Below are positions 7,212-15,003 of a stretch of DNA of 64,000 nucleotides, in pieces. This DNA is from Streptomyces erythrochromogenes (lineage in GTDB: Bacteria > Actinomycetota > Actinomycetes > Streptomycetales > Streptomycetaceae). The first letter of the stretch is position 1. Each line of letters opens with the position of its first letter. The stretch lies in assembly GCF_036170895.1 (NCBI RefSeq), contig NZ_CP108036.1, positions 1,736,001-1,800,000 on the forward strand, given 5' to 3'. The position numbers were made by a program, and so were the translations under genes. The notes beneath the pieces are model-generated. The model was not told where the DNA came from and made no database searches. It saw only the letters and a program-made list of their open reading frames with translations.

Positions 7212-8696
7212 ATGCACACCGACACCGAGCGCTGCGTAAGGGCCGTGCAGTCGAAGGACGCCCGCTTCGACGGCTGGTTCTTCACCGCCGTCCTGACCAC
7301 CCGGATCTACTGCCGGCCCAGCTGCCCCGCCGTGCCGCCGAAGGTCGAGAACATGACCTTCCTGCCCAGCGCCGCCGCCTGCCAGCAGGCCGGGTTCCGC
7401 GCCTGCAAGCGCTGCCGGCCCGACACGAGCCCCGGCTCCCCCGAGTGGAACGCCCGCGCCGACGCCGTCGCCCGGGCGATGCGGCTGATCCAGGACGGGG
7501 TCGTCGACCGCGAGGGCGTCCCCGGCCTGGCCAACCGCCTCGGCTACTCCACCCGCCAGGTCGAACGGCAGCTGGGCGCCGAACTCGGCGCCGGCCCGCT
7601 CGCCCTGGCCAGGGCCCAGCGCGCCCAGACCGCGCGGCTGCTCATCGAGACCTCCGAGCTTCCGATGGGCGACGTCGCCTTCGCCGCCGGCTTCTCCTCC
7701 ATCCGCACCTTCAACGACACCGTCCGCGAGGTCTTCGCCCTCTCCCCGAGCGAGCTGCGGGAGCGGTCCGTGAAGGCCGGGCGGAAGAAGGACGCCCCGC
7801 CCCGGATCCCCGGGACCATCAGCCTGCGGCTGCCGTTCCGGGCCCCCCTGAACCCCGACAACCTCTTCGGGCACCTCGCCGCGACCGCCGTCCCCGGTGT
7901 CGAGGAGTGGCGCGACGGCGCCTACCGCCGCACCCTGCGCCTCCCCCACGGCACCGGCGTCGTGGCGCTGACCCCGCAGCCCGACCACATCGGCTGCCGC
8001 CTGGCCCTCACCGACCTGCGCGACCTGACGATCGCGATCAGCCGCTGCCGCTGGATGCTCGACCTCGACGCGGACCCCGAGGCCGTCGACGAGCAGCTGC
8101 GCTCCGACCCGCTGCTGGCGCCGCTCGTGGACAAGGCCCCGGGGCGCCGTGTCCCCCGTACGGTCGACGCGGCGGAGTTCGCCGTGCGGGCCGTGCTGGG
8201 CCAGCAGGTGTCCACCGCGGCGGCGCGCACGCACGCCGCCCGGCTGGTCACGGCGTACGGGGAGCGCGTCGAGGACCCGCTGGGCGGGCTGACGCACCTC
8301 TTCCCGTCGCCGCAGGCCCTCGCGGGGCTCGACCCGGAGTCGCTGGCCCTGCCGCGCAGCCGGCGGGCCACGCTCACCACCCTGGTGTCGGCGCTGGCCG
8401 ACGGTTCGCTGCCGCTCGGCATCGACAGCGACTGGGACGCGGCCCGCGCGCAGCTGTCGGCGCTGCCCGGCTTCGGCCCGTGGACCACCGAGGTGATCGC
8501 GATGCGGGCGCTCGGCGACCCGGACGCGTTCCTGCCGTCCGATCTGGGCGTGCGGCGCGCCGCGCAGGGGCTCGGTCTGCCGTCGACCCCGTCCGCGCTC
8601 ACGGCGCGGGCCGCCGGCTGGCGGCCCTGGCGCGCGTACGCCGTCCAGTACCTGTGGGCCACGGACGCCCACCCCATCAACCACCTGCCGGTCTGA
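7212..8696 (+). CDS. Ada (N-terminal)-AraC-AlkA fusion: alkylation-response regulator/3-methyladenine DNA glycosylase
   Basis: A 494-residue three-part repair protein. Residues 1-75 form the Ada zinc/methylphosphotriester domain, with ligands in YCRPSC and ACKRC; Cys38 is the expected methyl acceptor. Residues about 85-185 form an AraC-type HTH (MGDVAFAAGFSSIRTFNDTVREVFALSPSELR). Residues about 200-490 form an AlkA glycosylase with the HhH-GPD segment LPGFGPWTTEVIAMRALGDP and the catalytic Asp in LPSDLGVRRA. It removes alkylated purines and probably activates its own operon when methylated. The ATG at 7212 starts exactly at the Ada domain; longer frames run into the repeat region. The O6-methylguanine transferase part of classical Ada is missing here and is supplied by ogt, 12 bases downstream. 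Confidence 0.93.
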   Translation: MHTDTERCVRAVQSKDARFDGWFFTAVLTTRIYCRPSCPAVPPKVENMTFLPSAAACQQAGFRACKRCRPDTSPGSPEWNARADAVARAMRLIQDGVVDREGVPGLANRLGYSTRQVERQLGAELGAGPLALARAQRAQTARLLIETSELPMGDVAFAAGFSSIRTFNDTVREVFALSPSELRERSVKAGRKKDAPPRIPGTISLRLPFRAPLNPDNLFGHLAATAVPGVEEWRDGAYRRTLRLPHGTGVVALTPQPDHIGCRLALTDLRDLTIAISRCRWMLDLDADPEAVDEQLRSDPLLAPLVDKAPGRRVPRTVDAAEFAVRAVLGQQVSTAAARTHAARLVTAYGERVEDPLGGLTHLFPSPQALAGLDPESLALPRSRRATLTTLVSALADGSLPLGIDSDWDAARAQLSALPGFGPWTTEVIAMRALGDPDAFLPSDLGVRRAAQGLGLPSTPSALTARAAGWRPWRAYAVQYLWATDAHPINHLPV

Positions 8697-8708
8697 GGAG
8701 CAGCAGTC

Positions 8709-9224
8709 ATGCGAGACACCGCGAACAGCCGCAAGCAGCACACCGTCGTCGACAGCCCGTACGGTCCGCTCACCCTGGTGGCCGCGGACGGCGTCCTCAG
8801 CGGCCTCTACATGACCGGGCAGCGCCACCGCCCGGCTGAGGAGTCCTTCGGGGAGCGGGTGGCGGCCGGCGAGGAGCCCTTTCCCGAAGTGGTGCGCCAG
8901 CTGGCCGCGTACTTCGCCGGGGAGCTGACCGAGTTCGACCTCCCGCTCCGGTTGGAGGGCACCGAGTTCCAGCGCAGCGTCTGGGAGCAGCTCGCGCGGA
9001 TCCCGTACGGCGAGACGTGGTCGTACGGGGAGCTGGCGGCGAAGCTGGGCAAGCCGAACGCCTCGCGCGCGGTGGGTCTGGCCAACGGGAAGAACCCGGT
9101 CGGGATCATCGTGCCGTGCCACCGGGTGATCGGCGCGTCCGGCAGCATGACCGGCTACGGCGGCGGGGTCGAGCGCAAGGTGCGGCTGCTGGCCTTCGAG
9201 GCCGGTCAGGGTCTGACGTCGTAG
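8709..9224 (+). CDS. ogt: Methylated-DNA-[protein]-cysteine S-methyltransferase
   Basis: A 171-residue suicide enzyme that repairs O6-alkylguanine and O4-alkylthymine. The active-site motif IVPCHRVIG (residues about 135-143) carries the methyl-accepting Cys. The upstream winged-helix segment (ARIPYGETWSYGELAAKLGKPNASRAVG) provides the DNA-binding helix and arginine finger. Length is normal for Ogt/MGMT. It lies 12 bases after the Ada-AlkA gene with a GAGGAG ribosome-binding site before the ATG, so it is probably co-induced with it. Its 3' end overlaps the convergent methyltransferase gene by 19 bases. Confidence 0.95.
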   Translation: MRDTANSRKQHTVVDSPYGPLTLVAADGVLSGLYMTGQRHRPAEESFGERVAAGEEPFPEVVRQLAAYFAGELTEFDLPLRLEGTEFQRSVWEQLARIPYGETWSYGELAAKLGKPNASRAVGLANGKNPVGIIVPCHRVIGASGSMTGYGGGVERKVRLLAFEAGQGLTS

Positions 9225-10276
9225 AGGACGTTGAAGGGGTCTTCGGCGGGAGAACGGGTGACTTCGCGGAAGCCGGCCTCGGCACAGAGGGTGCGGACGG
9301 TCTCCTCGGGCAGGCCGCAGGTCCCGAGGGCGGCTCCGTCGCCGGCCAGGGACGTGGTCATGCAGTAGAAGACGCTGAACCCGTACAGGAGCGAGGCGAC
9401 GGGGCCGACGTTGTCCTCGGGGCGGTCCCGGGAGTTGACCTCCAGCATGAGGTAGTCGCCGTTGTCCTTGACGGCGGCTCTGATGGCGGCCAGCAGGCCC
9501 CGGGGGTCCGCGGCGTCGTGGATGACGTCGAAGGTGGTGACGATGTCGTACCGGTCGGGGAGGCCCTGTGCGACGTCGAGGAGGCGGAAGGAGACCCGGT
9601 CGGCGACGCCCGCCCGTTGGGCGTTGGCGCGGGCGCGTTCGACCTGGGCCGGGAAGACGTCGAAGCCGGTGAACCGCGAGCGCGGGAACGCCTTGGCGAG
9701 CACGATCAGGGCCCGGCCCGCGCCGCAGCCGACGTCCGCGACGTAGCTGCCGCGTTCGAGCTTGCCGACGACGTGCGGGAAGGTGGAGAGCCAGTCGTCG
9801 ATCATGACGCTCTCGAACCAGCTGCCGGAGAAGCGGCTCATGCCGTCCCAGACGGAGGGCGGGTAGGCGGCCTGCGGTACGCCGCCGCCCGTCCGGAAGG
9901 CGTCCACGAGTTGTTCGTAGGGCTGCCAGAGGCCGGGGAGCATCTGGTGGACGCCGCCCAGGAACATCGGGCCCGGTTCGGCGGCGAGTGCGGGGACGTG
10001 TTCGGGGGGCAGGGCGAAGGTGCCCGGTTCGGGCTCGGTGAGGTAGCCGGCGGCCGTGAGGCCGCGCAGCCACTCGCGGACGTAGCGTTCGCGCAGGTCC
10101 AGTCGGTCCGCCAGGTCCTGGCTGCGGGTCGGGCCGTGGGCGGCGAGGTCCTTGAACAGGCCGAGCCGGTCGCCGATGGCGCACAGTGCGGTGGCCATGG
10201 CTCCGCTCAGGTCCCCGAGCGCCTTTTCCATGAAGGCTTCGACCTTCGCGCTGTCCGGTTCCCTGGGTGCGGCCAT
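9206..10276 (-). CDS. Class I SAM-dependent methyltransferase, winged-helix type
   Basis: A 356-residue protein. The N-terminal 95 residues resemble the winged-helix dimerisation domain of O-methyltransferases (RLGLFKDLAAHGPTRSQDLAD). A Rossmann methyltransferase domain follows, with motif I VADVGCGAG (residues about 178-186), an acidic GFDVF motif II, and VTTFDVIHDAADPRG as motif IV. The overall pattern resembles actinobacterial small-molecule methyltransferases annotated near Rv2258c; the substrate cannot be told from sequence. It stands alone on the minus strand, convergent with ogt, with GGAG about nine bases before the ATG. Confidence 0.85.
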   Translation of the reverse strand: MAAPREPDSAKVEAFMEKALGDLSGAMATALCAIGDRLGLFKDLAAHGPTRSQDLADRLDLRERYVREWLRGLTAAGYLTEPEPGTFALPPEHVPALAAEPGPMFLGGVHQMLPGLWQPYEQLVDAFRTGGGVPQAAYPPSVWDGMSRFSGSWFESVMIDDWLSTFPHVVGKLERGSYVADVGCGAGRALIVLAKAFPRSRFTGFDVFPAQVERARANAQRAGVADRVSFRLLDVAQGLPDRYDIVTTFDVIHDAADPRGLLAAIRAAVKDNGDYLMLEVNSRDRPEDNVGPVASLLYGFSVFYCMTTSLAGDGAALGTCGLPEETVRTLCAEAGFREVTRSPAEDPFNVLYDVRP

Positions 10277-10446
10277 GGGTGCGTGCTCCTGTGGGGTCGG
10301 CTGCGGCCGCCGGTGTGCGGCCCTAGCCCCTAGGCAAGCATCCGGGCGCCGTCCGGCGGGGTCGCCGCAGCGGCGGCGGGGCCGAAGTCACTCCAAGGGG
10401 GTCCGGCAACAGATCGCTCCGAATGCGGACATAAGGGAGCACCTGT

Positions 10447-10503
10447 ATGAAAGGAGTACCGCTACACGATCGGAGCCGGGCATGGACGACTATCCGCTTC
10501 TGA
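10447..10503 (+). CDS. Possible 18-residue upstream leader peptide
   Basis: A short frame (MKGVPLHDRSRAWTTIRF) begins with ATG at 10447, preceded by a good ribosome-binding site AAGGGAG at 10433-10439 (7-base spacing). It ends inside the start of the SHOCT gene, overlapping it by 22 bases in another frame. Its position suggests a translationally coupled leader for the next gene, but it may be chance. Confidence 0.3.
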   Translation: MKGVPLHDRSRAWTTIRF

Positions 10504-10871
10504 ACCTCTTCTGGACGATGCTGTGGCTGTTCCTGTGGATCATGTGGTTCTTCCTGCTCTTCAAGATCATCACGGACATCTTCCGTGACCACACGATGAG
10601 CGGCTGGGGCAAGGCGGGATGGCTGATCTTCGTGCTGATCCTGCCGTTCCTCGGCGTGTTCGTGTACCTCATCGCCCGCGGGAAGAGCATGGGCGAGCGG
10701 GACATGAAGCAGATGCAGGAGAACGAGGCGGCCTTCAAGCAGTACGTCCAGCAGGCGGCCGGCCCCGGCAGCGGTTCGGCGGACGAGTTGCACAAGCTCT
10801 CCGCCCTCAAGGACAAGGGCGACATCACCCAGGAGGAGTTCGACCGCGCCAAGGCCAAGCTGCTGGCCTGA
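10482..10871 (+). CDS. Small membrane protein, PLDc_N-like plus SHOCT domain
   Basis: A 129-residue protein. Two predicted membrane helices (residues about 8-30, rich in Trp/Phe/Leu, and about 45-66) match the phospholipase-D-nuclease N-terminal-like family found in actinobacterial membrane proteins. After a charged, Gln-rich linker, the C-terminus ends in a SHOCT motif (ADELHKLSALKDKGDITQEEFDRAKAKLL), a short oligomerisation module. The ATG has GGAG six bases upstream. Such proteins are common in Streptomyces and their function is unknown; none of the phospholipase catalytic motif is present. A possible leader peptide overlaps its start. Confidence 0.85.
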   Translation: MDDYPLLNLFWTMLWLFLWIMWFFLLFKIITDIFRDHTMSGWGKAGWLIFVLILPFLGVFVYLIARGKSMGERDMKQMQENEAAFKQYVQQAAGPGSGSADELHKLSALKDKGDITQEEFDRAKAKLLA

Positions 10872-10878
10872 CCCCGGG

Positions 10879-11307
10879 TCAGACCACGAGGAGCGGGACG
10901 AGCAGGGCGAAGGCGGCGCCGGCCTCCACGGCGTAGCCGTAGAGCGAGGGGTGCTGCACGGGGGCGGCCAGCAGCACCACGCTCGACTGGGTGGCGGCCG
11001 CCGCCACCCAGTCGGTGTCGGCGCCTAGGTTGCCCTCGTACCAGCCCTCGCAGGCGCCGGGGCCGGTGACGGCGAGGAAGTCGTCCTCGCGGCGGTAGAG
11101 GGCCCGCCAGTCGGCGGCGGGTGTGGACCAGCCCTCGAAGTCGGCGAACTGGGCCCAGCCGCCCTCGCGTATCGCGGTGTCGAAGAGCCACACCGGCGTC
11201 CCGTCGGGGGTGACCTCGCCACCGGCCTGCTGGTCCGTCGTGAAGTGGACCATGGGCAGGGCGTCCGGCCCGTCAGCCGTGCTGGGCCAGGCGTACATCG
11301 TGATCAT
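10879..11307 (-). CDS. Hypothetical protein, 142 aa
   Basis: A protein rich in Trp, Gly and Ala that I do not recognise. It starts MITMYAWPSTADGPDALPMV; a second Met at codon 4 is an alternative start. The central part (FADFEGWSTPAADWRALYRREDDF) is well mixed in composition, as expected for a real globular protein, and the C-terminus is hydrophobic (VLLAAPVQHPSLYGYAVEAGAAFALLVPLLVV), possibly a membrane or core strand. It ends eight bases from the convergent SHOCT gene and lies 36 bases downstream of the NUDIX gene on the same strand, so it may be the last gene of that operon. Confidence 0.65.
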   Translation of the reverse strand: MITMYAWPSTADGPDALPMVHFTTDQQAGGEVTPDGTPVWLFDTAIREGGWAQFADFEGWSTPAADWRALYRREDDFLAVTGPGACEGWYEGNLGADTDWVAAAATQSSVVLLAAPVQHPSLYGYAVEAGAAFALLVPLLVV

Positions 11308-11343
11308 CTTCTGATTCTGTCCTGGTCGAAGTAAGCCGGGTGT

Positions 11344-11844
11344 TTACGAGGTGACCGGGCGCCGGCCGTTCTCCAGTTCCGCGGTGCCCTCACCCGACCG
11401 GAGGACGCGGTAGGCCTCTTCGGTACGCCGGCCGAGCGATCCGGGCAGGTAGGTGGTGAGTTCGGCGGGGTCGACGAGCCGCCACGAGACCAGTTCCTCC
11501 TCCTGGAGCCTGATCGAGGCGAACTGGGCCTCGTCGAGCACTCCCCCGTCGTAGAGGTACGCGACGAGCGGCGGGCGGCCGGGGCCGAGCGTCCAGTCCA
11601 CGGCGAGGAGGCGGCCGAGGGGGACGTCGATGCCGATCTCCTCGGCGCTCTCCCGGCGGGCGGCGGTGCGCGGCGACTCGCCCTGGTCCGACTCGATGGT
11701 TCCGCCCGGCAGGGCCCAGCCCTCGCGGTAGTTGGGCTCGACGAGCAGGACCCGGCCCTCGGCGTCCCGGTAGAGGGCGGCCGCGCCGGCCAGCACCCGG
11801 GGCAGGCTCGCGATGTACGTGGCGAAGTCATCCGTGGTGGTCAC
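11344..11844 (-). CDS. NUDIX hydrolase
   Basis: A 166-residue NUDIX protein with the diagnostic box GGTIESDQGESPRTAARRE followed by SAEEIGI (GX5EX7REUXEEXGU is satisfied), which binds the metal for pyrophosphohydrolysis of a nucleoside diphosphate linked to another moiety. The N-terminal strand (VLAGAAALYRDAEGRVLLVEPNYREGWALPGG) is typical. The substrate cannot be deduced. It starts with GTG at 11844, ends with TAA, and lies nine bases downstream of the BCCT carrier gene on the same strand, so the two are probably cotranscribed. Confidence 0.9.
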   Translation of the reverse strand: MTTTDDFATYIASLPRVLAGAAALYRDAEGRVLLVEPNYREGWALPGGTIESDQGESPRTAARRESAEEIGIDVPLGRLLAVDWTLGPGRPPLVAYLYDGGVLDEAQFASIRLQEEELVSWRLVDPAELTTYLPGSLGRRTEEAYRVLRSGEGTAELENGRRPVTS

Positions 11845-11853
11845 CCGGCCACC

Positions 11854-13521
11854 CTACCGAGGGGGCGGTCGGTCGGCCGCCCGCCCCTGTTCGGTGACGG
11901 CGTCTCCGACCATGGCCCGGACCGCGTCCCGCACGCCGTGCAGGGGATGGTGGCGGGCGGGTCCCGCGCCGGGGTCCTCGCGGAGCTCCTTGAGCAGGGC
12001 CCAACAGAGCAGCAGCATGACGACGACGAAGGGCAGCGCGACCAGGATGGTGGCGGTCTGCAGGGACTTCAGGCCGCCCGCGAGGAGCAGTACCGCGGCC
12101 ACGGCGGCCATCAGCACGCCCCAGGTGACGACGAGCCAGGTGGGCGGGTGGAGGGAGCCGCGGCTGGTGAGGGAGCCCATGACGAGGGAGGCGGAGTCGG
12201 CGCTGGTGACGAAGTAGGTCATGACGAGGGCCATGGCGACCCACGAGGTGAGCGTGGACAGCGGCAGCGCGTCCAGCATGGCGAAGAGGGAGGCTTCGGT
12301 GCCTTCCTCGAGCTCGGCCGCGAAGTCGACGGCGCCGGTGGAGTCGAGGCGGATGGCGGTGCCGCCCATCACGCAGAACCAGACGACGGTGGCCCCGCTG
12401 GGTACGAGCAGCACCCCGATGAGGAACTCGCGGATGGTGCGGCCCCGTGAGATGCGGGCGATGAAGGTGCCGACGAAGGGGGCCCAGGAGAGCCACCACG
12501 CCCAGTAGAAGATCGTCCACGCGCCGAGCCAGGCGCTGTCGGTGAAGGCGCCGGTGCGGCTGGCCATGGGCAGCAGCTCGCTCAGGTAGCCGCCGACGCC
12601 GGAGGGGATCACGTCGAGGATGTAGACGGTGGGGCCGAGCAGGAAGACGAAGACCATCAGGACGGCGGCGAGCACGATGTTGCTGGTGCTCAGCCACTTC
12701 ACTCCCTTGTGCAGGCCGGAGAAGGCGGAGAGCACGAAGGCCGCCGAGAGCGAGCAGATGATGATCAGCTCGACGGTGGTGGAGTCCTCGATCCCGGTGG
12801 TGAGGCTGAGTCCCTTGGACACCTGGAGCGCGCCGAGGCCGAGGCTGGTGGCGGTACCGAAGACGGTGGCGAAGACGGCGAGCAGGTCGATGGCCCTGCC
12901 GGGCCCGCCGTCGGCCCGTTCCCGGCCGATCAGGGGGACGAAGGCGGAGCTGAGGCGGTTGCCGCGGCCCTTGCGGAAGGTCGCGTAGGCGAGGGCGAGG
13001 CCGGCGATGCCGTAGATGGCCCACGGGGTGAGGGTCCAGTGGAAGAAGGAGTACTCCATGGCCGCTAAGGCGGCCGCGCCCGTGCGGGGGGCCGCCCCGG
13101 AGGCGGGCGGCGGGGCCAGGTAGTGGGTGAGCGGCTCCCCCACGCCGTAGAACATCAGGCCGATGCCCATGCCGGCGCTGAACATCATCGCGATCCACGA
13201 CAGGTTGGTGAACTCGGGCTCGGAGTCGTCGGCGCCGAGGCGGATCCGGCCGAAGCGGCTGATCGCGAGGACGACGCACATGACGAGGAAGACGTCCGCG
13301 GCGATCACGAACAGCCACGCGAAGTTGTTCAGGACCCAGGCCAGGGCGGCAGCGGAGGCGGTGTCGAAGGAGTCCTTGCCGAGGGCCGCCCAGGCGACGA
13401 CGGCCAGCACGGCGATCACGCCGACGCTGACGACGGTGAGGTCGGGGGCGCCGTCCACCGGACTGCCGGAGCCCCCTCCGGGGGTGTCCGGACGTGGCTG
13501 TTCCAGTGATTCGGCGCTCAT
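11854..13521 (-). CDS. BCCT-family betaine/choline/carnitine transporter
   Basis: A 555-residue transporter with about 12 hydrophobic segments. The BCCT signature regions are present: MMFSAGMGIGLMFYGVGEPL (Gly-rich TM3), FHWTLTPWAIYGIAGLAL (the aromatic box of TM4), and WTIFYWAWWLSWAPFVGTFIARISRGRT (TM8). It would take up quaternary ammonium compounds such as glycine betaine, ectoine or choline, driven by sodium or protons, typically for osmoprotection. The N-terminal 35 residues are hydrophilic and the C-terminal tail (about 45 residues) is basic and Pro-rich, where osmosensing is often located. The promoter must lie in the 143-bp divergent region shared with glycerate kinase. Confidence 0.93.
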   Translation of the reverse strand: MSAESLEQPRPDTPGGGSGSPVDGAPDLTVVSVGVIAVLAVVAWAALGKDSFDTASAAALAWVLNNFAWLFVIAADVFLVMCVVLAISRFGRIRLGADDSEPEFTNLSWIAMMFSAGMGIGLMFYGVGEPLTHYLAPPPASGAAPRTGAAALAAMEYSFFHWTLTPWAIYGIAGLALAYATFRKGRGNRLSSAFVPLIGRERADGGPGRAIDLLAVFATVFGTATSLGLGALQVSKGLSLTTGIEDSTTVELIIICSLSAAFVLSAFSGLHKGVKWLSTSNIVLAAVLMVFVFLLGPTVYILDVIPSGVGGYLSELLPMASRTGAFTDSAWLGAWTIFYWAWWLSWAPFVGTFIARISRGRTIREFLIGVLLVPSGATVVWFCVMGGTAIRLDSTGAVDFAAELEEGTEASLFAMLDALPLSTLTSWVAMALVMTYFVTSADSASLVMGSLTSRGSLHPPTWLVVTWGVLMAAVAAVLLLAGGLKSLQTATILVALPFVVVMLLLCWALLKELREDPGAGPARHHPLHGVRDAVRAMVGDAVTEQGRAADRPPPR

Positions 13522-13546
13522 GCGGCCACACTATGCAGGCGTATAT

Positions 13547-13558
13547 CCCTATTTAGGG
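13547..13558. promoter_or_regulatory. Small inverted repeat in the BCCT/glycerate kinase divergent region
   Basis: CCCTATTTAGGG (5-bp arms, 2-base spacer) sits 26 bases before the BCCT start in an A/T-richer patch that also holds GTATAT. It may overlap the carrier promoter. No regulator gene is adjacent. Confidence 0.25.
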
Positions 13559-13664
13559 GCATGGCGCGCCGGGTGTGGCCCAGGCCACTCATGGGCATAG
13601 GAGGATCCTCCGGATAAGCTCATGGCGGCGCGACTGCACTGTTCGATAGCAAGGGAATAGCAAG

Positions 13665-14813
13665 GTGACGGACGGAGCAGTAACTGAGGCCGCGCGCGTG
13701 CTCATCGCCGCGGACAAATTCAAGGGCTCGCTCACGGCCGTTCAGGTCGCGGAGCGGGTCACGGCCGGCCTCCGAAGGGCCGTACCGGGCGTGGAGATCG
13801 AGACCCTCCCCGTCGCGGACGGCGGCGACGGCACGGTCGCGGCCGCCGTCGCGGCCGGTTTCGAACGCCGGGAGGTACGGGTCACCGGGCCCCTCGGGGA
13901 CCAGGTCACGGCCGCCTTCGCGCTGCGCGAGGGCACCGCGGTGGTCGAGATGGCGGAGGCCTCCGGTCTCCAGCTGCTGCCGGCGGGCACCTTCGCCGCG
14001 CTGACGGCGACCACGTACGGCTCGGGCGAGGTCCTCAAGGCCGCGCTGGACGCGGGTGCCCGCTCGATCGTCTTCGGCGTCGGCGGCAGCGCCACCACGG
14101 ACGGCGGCGCCGGCATGCTCGCGGCTCTCGGTGCGGTGTTCCTGGATGCGAACGGCGAACCGGTCGGTCCGGGCGGCGGCGCGCTGGCCGACCTGGCCTC
14201 GGCCGACCTGTCGGGCGTGGACCCGCGCTTCGCGGAGGTCGACTTCGTCCTGGCCAGCGACGTGGACAACCCGCTGACCGGTCCGAAGGGCTGCGCGGCC
14301 GTCTACGGCCCGCAGAAGGGCGCCTCGCCCGAGGACGTGGCGACGCTCGACGCGGCGCTGGCGCACTACGCGCAGGTGCTGGAGAAGTCGATCGGCCCGA
14401 AGGCCGCCGAGCTCGCCGCCTCCCCGGGCGCGGGCGGCGCGGGCGGCATCGGCTACGGCGCGCTGCTGCTGGGCGCGAGCTTCCGTCCCGGCATCGAGCT
14501 GATGCTGGAGGTACTGGGCTTCGCGCCGGCGCTGGAGCGGGCCACGCTCGTCATCACCGGTGAGGGCTCGCTGGACGAGCAGACCCTGCACGGCAAGGCT
14601 CCCGCGGGTGTCGCGGCGGCCGCGCGCGCCGCCGGCAAGCCGGTCGTGGCGGTCTGCGGCCGGCTGCTGCTGGGCCAGGAGGCCCTGCAGGCGGCGGGCA
14701 TCCGCAAGGCGTACCCGCTGACGGACCTGGAACCCGACCCGGCCAAGTCCATCCCGAACGCGGGTCCCCTCCTGGAGCAGGTCGCGGCGAACATCGCCGC
14801 CGACGTCCTCTGA
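13665..14813 (+). CDS. Glycerate kinase (GlxK/GarK family)
   Basis: A 382-residue kinase that phosphorylates glycerate to phosphoglycerate. The family begins with an IAADKFKGSLTA block (residues about 14-25), followed by LPVADGGDGTV, the IVFGVGGSATTDGGAGMLAALGA nucleotide-binding segment (residues about 132-154) and the C-terminal ITGEGSLDEQTLHGKAP motif. Length is normal for this family. It starts with GTG at 13665 behind AGCAAGG. It is the only gene of its transcription unit; a strong hairpin follows 13 bases after the stop. No glyoxylate or tartronate genes adjoin, so the source of glycerate is not evident. Confidence 0.93.
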   Translation: MTDGAVTEAARVLIAADKFKGSLTAVQVAERVTAGLRRAVPGVEIETLPVADGGDGTVAAAVAAGFERREVRVTGPLGDQVTAAFALREGTAVVEMAEASGLQLLPAGTFAALTATTYGSGEVLKAALDAGARSIVFGVGGSATTDGGAGMLAALGAVFLDANGEPVGPGGGALADLASADLSGVDPRFAEVDFVLASDVDNPLTGPKGCAAVYGPQKGASPEDVATLDAALAHYAQVLEKSIGPKAAELAASPGAGGAGGIGYGALLLGASFRPGIELMLEVLGFAPALERATLVITGEGSLDEQTLHGKAPAGVAAAARAAGKPVVAVCGRLLLGQEALQAAGIRKAYPLTDLEPDPAKSIPNAGPLLEQVAANIAADVL

Positions 14814-14826
14814 CCCACCCGGCCCG

Positions 14827-14859
14827 GAGGCCCGGCCCCCCGCCCGGGGGCCGGGCCTC
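14827..14859 (+). terminator. Terminator hairpin after glycerate kinase
   Basis: A perfect 14-bp G/C stem (GAGGCCCGGCCCCC at 14827-14840 with 14846-14859) closes a 5-base loop. Confidence 0.8.
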
Positions 14860-15003
14860 GGCCGTTCCACGGGCCGGAGCGGGCGGCCGTGCGGGCGCGG
14901 CCGGTCGGCGCCGCCGCCCGGCCACGCCCAAACCCCGGGACAGTGTTAGAAAGGGCTCATGACCGGACGTTTTGGTCGACAGCCGACCGGGAGGGGTTCG
15001 CGC

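Noticed and set aside
7065..10184. A 1039-codon open frame on the minus strand
   Set aside because: It covers the Ada-AlkA, ogt and methyltransferase genes in the wrong frame and is Arg/Pro/Gly-rich without motifs.
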